Shown here piece after piece: positions 60,103 through 64,000 of a DNA stretch of 64,000 nt. Source of the stretch: an uncultured Christensenellaceae bacterium (lineage in GTDB: Bacteria > Bacillota > Clostridia > Christensenellales > Borkfalkiaceae); contig CAJUJF010000002.1 of NCBI GenBank assembly GCA_910586825.1, positions 1-64,000 of the forward strand, in the 5' to 3' direction. A model generated the notes under the pieces. It was not told the DNA's origin. It did not search any database and was given only the letters and a program-made list of their open reading frames with translations. The translations under genes were made by a program, and so were the position numbers. The first letter of the stretch is position 1. Every line of letters begins with the position of its first letter.

Positions 60103-60174
60103 GTATTGTTTAAATTTTATTTCACAATATGTACCGTGTAGACGATCTACCGCTATCCGTACAAAAAACAAAAA

Positions 60175-60423
60175 CTATAACGGGATTTCGAGAAACCAGC
60201 GTTGTGTTTCTTCCTCGAAATACAAATTGCGTTCACGGTCTGCAATCATGCACGTATAGCGAACCGGCAAAACCGCTCCCGCGTGCGCGGGCGCGCGTTC
60301 TATATATTTCACCCGATCGATCGAAAACTTCCGTCCGTCCTCCCACACAAGCCAAAGCGGACGCATTCCCCCCTCTTTATAAAACTTAACGGCGGTTTCT
60401 ATAAAAACTCTGCGATACTCCAT
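60175..60423 (-). CDS. conserved small protein of unknown function
   Basis: An 82-residue protein with the pattern WEDGRKFSIDRVKYIERAP followed by RYTCMIADRERNLYFEE and a C-terminal RWFLEIPL. I recall this as a small hypothetical family widespread in Firmicutes (a WEDGR-x-IDRV core), sometimes near Y-family DNA polymerase genes, but cannot assign a function. The start at ATG 60423 fits that family's length; the ribosome binding site is weak. It lies just after the terminator of the large repeat-protein gene. Confidence 0.7.
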   Translation of the reverse strand: MEYRRVFIETAVKFYKEGGMRPLWLVWEDGRKFSIDRVKYIERAPAHAGAVLPVRYTCMIADRERNLYFEEETQRWFLEIPL

Positions 60424-60445
60424 GCCCGCAGTATGCGCCGTTTCA

Positions 60446-60478
60446 ACAAAAATCCCGCACGGAATACCGTGCGGGATT
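60446..60478 (-). terminator. terminator of the large repeat-protein gene
   Basis: Perfect 12-bp stem AATCCCGCACGG / CCGTGCGGGATT with a four-base loop and a T-rich tail (TTTGTT) on the - strand, 8 bp after the stop. Confidence 0.88.
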
Positions 60479-60485
60479 TCGCCGA

Positions 60486-63400
60486 TTATTTCAATTCTCC
60501 TGTAAATACGCTGAACCCGCGATCCTTGATTTCGACGGACTGCGAATAAACGTTGTTCCCGTCCATATCGCAATACGACATCGTCACTTTCACGGAAGCT
60601 TTCGTGTACTGCGTTCTCGTATCCGCAACCTGGAAGAAATCCGATTGATATTCCGTTGTCGTCTTACTCTCCGTAAGCTTATCGGAAACGTTAAAATCGC
60701 ATACAAATTGTTGCGTAACCGTTGCATCGCTTGCAAAGGCGCCGACAAGTTCCGCCTGCCATGTCGCTTTGAGCGTATAATCGTAATATTTACCCGCATT
60801 GTGTCCTTGGCGTTTTCCGGTAAACGAAGTAATGCTCAGCGCCGTTTTCTGCCAAAGCGCTTCCACTTCGGTCGTTATCGCTTGCCCGCGGGAATATTCG
60901 ATCTCTTTCAGCTCCCGCCAGGCATTGCCGTCTTTGCAATACCAGCCGAGGAAAACGTAACCTTCGGCTTTCATATCCAATGCCGTAGGAAGCGTAAACG
61001 TATTTTCGAAAGTTTGCTCGTACATGCCGCCGTATCCGAATCCGTTCAGCGTATAGGAAACTTCGCTCTTATAAACTACGGTATCGGGCGTGTTGTAGGC
61101 GTAAAGTTCCGCACCGTTTACCGAGATTTCAAAACGCGTCCACTTTCTCCCCGTATTATACGACGGCAACACAATCACGTTCACCCCGTCCGTCACCGTA
61201 TACGGGTTCGGTTTTCCGCTCAACAGCGCTTCGTCCGAAATCAGCGCGTTGCCTTCGAACAACTTGATTTGCGCGCCGTAATCCATGTCGCGCACGATAA
61301 AGTACGTTCCGCTTACGCTGTCGTAATTCCACCCGTCGATTTTTTCCGCGCTCTGGAAACGCACGCTGTACCGATTCGGCGCATAGACAGGATAAACCGT
61401 CATATTCGAACGGATCTCCGTATGTTCCCAAGTTGCCGTATAACCGTGTTTTGCAGGCGCCTCTACCGGCGCGACTTCGTCGACGAAGCGGGAACTTTCG
61501 GAATTAACGCGAAGCGCCGCTCTGATATCTTTCGCCTGACCGAGCACGTTGCCGTGTTCGTCCGCATAGGTAACGGTATATTTCGCAAAAGACGCAATCG
61601 CTTCGTTGGTAGTAGACACTTTCAGGTTAACGCCGTTTTTCGTATAGGCAAACGTCTTCGTGATCTGCGTACCGCCGTATTTTGCGCCGTCGCTGACAAA
61701 ACTGCTCCAAGAAAGCTCGCCCGATGCCCCGAACGACCCGATTCCGTCTTTATCGATCACGCCGTCATTGTCCTTGTCGTAATTGACGACAAACTCGTTT
61801 CCGTATTTCAACTCGTCGAATTTCGTTTCGGTGAAATAAATATAATATTTTCCGGTCACCGTTTCGGTCGCGCCGATAGCCGCAAAAATCTCTTTTCCTT
61901 TCCCGTAGGGCGCGCCGCCGGAAACCTCGCCGCGAATCGAATAGGTAGACCAGCGATTCGGATTTTCGGGCGTAAGTTCGGTAAGCGTGACCGTGAGGTT
62001 CTGGATCCAGATCGCCCAAAGAACTTCCCCGTCGTAATTCTTTACGTCGTCTACGTACTCCCATTCGCCGTCGGCGGAACAGTGCCACCAACCGAGCTGC
62101 TGGAACCGATCCGTTTTGCGTTCGTCGGTAATCGCGTGTTCGTCGTTATACACTCTTAGGGCACGGTATGCGTTCTGAGAAGCATCCCATTTCGATCCCG
62201 CAAACTGAACGTCGCTGTACAGCGTCACCGTGACCGTATTGTCCTCCCAAAGGAGGTACAGTTGGGTATGATCGATGATATCGTTGTCGATTCGGGACAC
62301 GAACACCGCTTCCCCGTTCTGATCCGTGTAATAGTACCCGCAGAAATCGTACTTCGGAACCCGATATCCGTCGGGAAGCTCCACGGCTTGCGCGGCGTTG
62401 TCGTACTCGTAAGAATAAGTCCGTACGTATCCGTTTCCGTAGGCGGAGAATCCTTCGAGCGCATAATCGCTGTATACGCGAATTTCGTACGTATTTGCGG
62501 TATACTCCGCCTGTACGGTGTCGTCGCCGCTTACCGTATAATTCTCACCGAGAAGCCATTCGCCCGTATATCCGCGCTTTTGCGGAACCGCAGGCAAATT
62601 CTTTAAGACTTCGCCTTCGCGATAGTTTTGCGTCGCGATTTTTACGCCGTCCGCCATAAAGACGATTTGATAATGGATCTCGCTCCACTTCGCATACATC
62701 CGCACGTCGGAAAGCACGGATTCGGGGACGAACGTTTTCGCATATTCGTTTCCGTCGGCAAGATCGAACACAAATCCGTCGAGGAAGAACCCGTCGACAC
62801 TCAGTTCGGAAGGCAGTTGCGTTTCCGTCCCGTATTCGTGAACGATTTCTTTCACCCACGCGCCGTTTACGAAGACGAAACCTTCGATCTGACGGTCGCT
62901 TTCAAGACGCACCGTAAAACTTTTTGCGCGATAGGAAGCGACGAATTTGGCGGACGCATCCACGCGCATTGCTTCGAATGCATCGGCAGTAAGAAGCGTA
63001 TCCCCGTTCAACCAACCGAGGAAATCATATCCTTCGCGTTCGACGGAAACGGGGCACTCGAACGGATCGCCGTAGTGAGCGGTCTGCTCGTATTTCACGC
63101 CGTCGATTTCGTAAATTACCGTGTAACCGATCCGCTCCCATTTCGCGGTAAGATAGCAATCGGAATAAATGTCGGTACAGTCGGCAACGCTGCGATATGC
63201 CTTTCCGTTGCTTCCGTAAAAAGCATCTACCCGCCAGCCCGCTTCGTCCACTTCGGGGAACTTGTATTCCGTACCGTCGGGAAGCAGGAACTTCTGATTG
63301 TAAACGTACGTCGTGACCAACACGTAGTAATCCCCGCCGAGCGCTTCCACATACTGCGGAACGGCGCTGAACTGCGGCAGCGGTTTTTCGCTGTACAACG

Positions 63401-64000
63401 TAACCGTATAGCTGTTCGGCGTATACTTTGCGCGAATAACAGTATCGGCATCGAGATGATAGGTTCCGTCTTCCCGTTTGATCTCGCTCAGATCCCATGC
63501 AAGCGTATATCCCGCCATGGAAAGACCTCTGAGGTCGGGCAAAATGAGATCGGCGTAAACTTCTCCCGTTACCGAATTCACGATGACCCATTGCGTATCG
63601 AGTTCACGGTCCGCGATCATATAGGAAATCTTCGTGCGTTTTCCTTCCACGTATTTGGGATTCCCCGCTTCGTCTTTCCAGCCGGCAAGCTCCGCTTCGC
63701 GGATCGCTTTGCTCATGCCGGTCGAAAGCTGATACGCCATATTTTCGGTTACGTCGTCAACCTTGCAGTCAACTTCGTTCCCCGGATTGGCAAACGTAAG
63801 ATCGGCGTTGATCTTCACCGTGATCCCGTAATTGAGCGCCGTTTGCAAACCGAAATTGCGGAGATAGCCGTTACGGTCGGTTGCGAGTTTTACAGCGATA
63901 TTTCCCAGAACACCGTCCGTAAGCGACGCCCCGTTGAGATCCAGCGTCCACTCGTCGGAAAGATAGGAGCCGTTCGTATCCGTACGGGTTTTTCGGACGT
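60486..64000 (-). CDS. very large InlB/Flg_new-repeat surface protein (5' end outside the window)
   Basis: The frame stays open to the window edge, so the N-terminus is missing; about 1171 residues are visible. Many repeats of the Listeria-Bacteroides/InlB B-repeat type occur, each about 75-100 residues, with cores such as GYDFLGWLNGD, AEGYVFLGWYCKDG and YTAKW-like ends, alternating with YTVTLYSE-type strands. Near 61747-61780 it encodes DKDNDGVIDKDG, an EF-hand/dockerin-like calcium loop. It ends in SVFTGELK with no LPXTG or membrane anchor, so anchoring must be N-terminal or absent. It is probably an extracellular adhesin or scaffold. The gene is followed by a strong terminator. Confidence 0.82.
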   Translation of the reverse strand, partial: VRKTRTDTNGSYLSDEWTLDLNGASLTDGVLGNIAVKLATDRNGYLRNFGLQTALNYGITVKINADLTFANPGNEVDCKVDDVTENMAYQLSTGMSKAIREAELAGWKDEAGNPKYVEGKRTKISYMIADRELDTQWVIVNSVTGEVYADLILPDLRGLSMAGYTLAWDLSEIKREDGTYHLDADTVIRAKYTPNSYTVTLYSEKPLPQFSAVPQYVEALGGDYYVLVTTYVYNQKFLLPDGTEYKFPEVDEAGWRVDAFYGSNGKAYRSVADCTDIYSDCYLTAKWERIGYTVIYEIDGVKYEQTAHYGDPFECPVSVEREGYDFLGWLNGDTLLTADAFEAMRVDASAKFVASYRAKSFTVRLESDRQIEGFVFVNGAWVKEIVHEYGTETQLPSELSVDGFFLDGFVFDLADGNEYAKTFVPESVLSDVRMYAKWSEIHYQIVFMADGVKIATQNYREGEVLKNLPAVPQKRGYTGEWLLGENYTVSGDDTVQAEYTANTYEIRVYSDYALEGFSAYGNGYVRTYSYEYDNAAQAVELPDGYRVPKYDFCGYYYTDQNGEAVFVSRIDNDIIDHTQLYLLWEDNTVTVTLYSDVQFAGSKWDASQNAYRALRVYNDEHAITDERKTDRFQQLGWWHCSADGEWEYVDDVKNYDGEVLWAIWIQNLTVTLTELTPENPNRWSTYSIRGEVSGGAPYGKGKEIFAAIGATETVTGKYYIYFTETKFDELKYGNEFVVNYDKDNDGVIDKDGIGSFGASGELSWSSFVSDGAKYGGTQITKTFAYTKNGVNLKVSTTNEAIASFAKYTVTYADEHGNVLGQAKDIRAALRVNSESSRFVDEVAPVEAPAKHGYTATWEHTEIRSNMTVYPVYAPNRYSVRFQSAEKIDGWNYDSVSGTYFIVRDMDYGAQIKLFEGNALISDEALLSGKPNPYTVTDGVNVIVLPSYNTGRKWTRFEISVNGAELYAYNTPDTVVYKSEVSYTLNGFGYGGMYEQTFENTFTLPTALDMKAEGYVFLGWYCKDGNAWRELKEIEYSRGQAITTEVEALWQKTALSITSFTGKRQGHNAGKYYDYTLKATWQAELVGAFASDATVTQQFVCDFNVSDKLTESKTTTEYQSDFFQVADTRTQYTKASVKVTMSYCDMDGNNVYSQSVEIKDRGFSVFTGELK

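Noticed and set aside
60645..62159. Open frame of about 500 codons on the + strand opposite the giant repeat protein
   Set aside because: It is a shadow of a coherent repeat protein on the - strand; the sequence is Arg/Phe/Val-rich without domain features.
1..64000. CRISPR array, insertion sequence or prophage
   Set aside because: I found no regularly spaced direct repeats, transposase or phage structural genes. The only recombinase sits among housekeeping genes.

Overview
The window looks like a chromosomal segment of a mid-GC, endospore-forming, anaerobic Clostridia-type bacterium (Firmicutes). The evidence is a complete spoIIIAA-AH operon with spoIVB, spoIIM and gerW/ytfJ, an IspH-ribosomal protein S1 fusion, paired GlgC/GlgD, a biotin-dependent Na+-pump decarboxylase set, the MEP isoprenoid genes and Firmicutes-type LexA, ScpA/B and ArgR. 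I see no phage, insertion sequence or CRISPR array.

Layout. Apart from one 65-codon gene at 29.2 kb, every protein gene left of 30.2 kb is on the + strand and every one to its right is on the - strand, so transcription converges near 29-30 kb. 0.1-0.8 kb: iron-sulfur-flavoprotein-like gene. 0.9-5.9 kb: sodium-pumping decarboxylase operon with two different carboxyltransferases, a separate biotin carrier and OadG/OadB subunits. 6.0-13.5 kb: FAD oxidoreductase; chorismate mutase-CMP kinase fusion, PlsC and IspH-S1 in one operon; HtpG; cold-shock protein. 13.6-16.1 kb: murC and ilvC. 16.2-26.6 kb: glycogen operon glgB-glgC-glgD-glgA-glgP plus a GH13 glucanase. 26.6-30.2 kb: a 365-bp intergenic region with a perfect 14-6-14 palindrome, a tyrosine recombinase with a leaderless-looking promoter, hflX, a Cys-rich mini-protein and lexA.

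30.2-36.5 kb (- strand): rluB, a DD-carboxypeptidase, gerW/ytfJ, DUF2953, scpB-scpA, an M50 protease and lysA. 36.6-47.6 kb: a second DD-carboxypeptidase, spoIIM, spoIVB, recN, argR, nadK, tlyA, dxs, ispA, folD, nusB and asp23. 47.7-52.1 kb: spoIIIAH to spoIIIAA. 52.2-57.3 kb: GH51 arabinofuranosidase, VTT/DedA membrane protein, RNase HI and proC. 57.4 kb: tRNA-Trp (+). 57.6-64 kb: a lipoprotein joining InlB-type repeats to an HExxH domain, a small conserved protein, and a very large repeat protein running off the right edge.

How the genes work together. The decarboxylase operon would couple decarboxylation to Na+ export. The glycogen operon covers synthesis (GlgC/D, A, B) and breakdown (GlgP, GH13). 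The large - strand block mixes sporulation-stage genes, some with sigma-E/G-like promoters, with housekeeping genes that have their own sigma-A-type promoters (asp23, nadK). The most notable signals not explained by ordinary genes are: a near-palindromic 19-bp motif present four times; the recombinase palindrome at the transcription convergence point; an internal promoter, Shine-Dalgarno and start inside the IspH-S1 fusion; and several genes whose promoter leaves almost no 5' leader.
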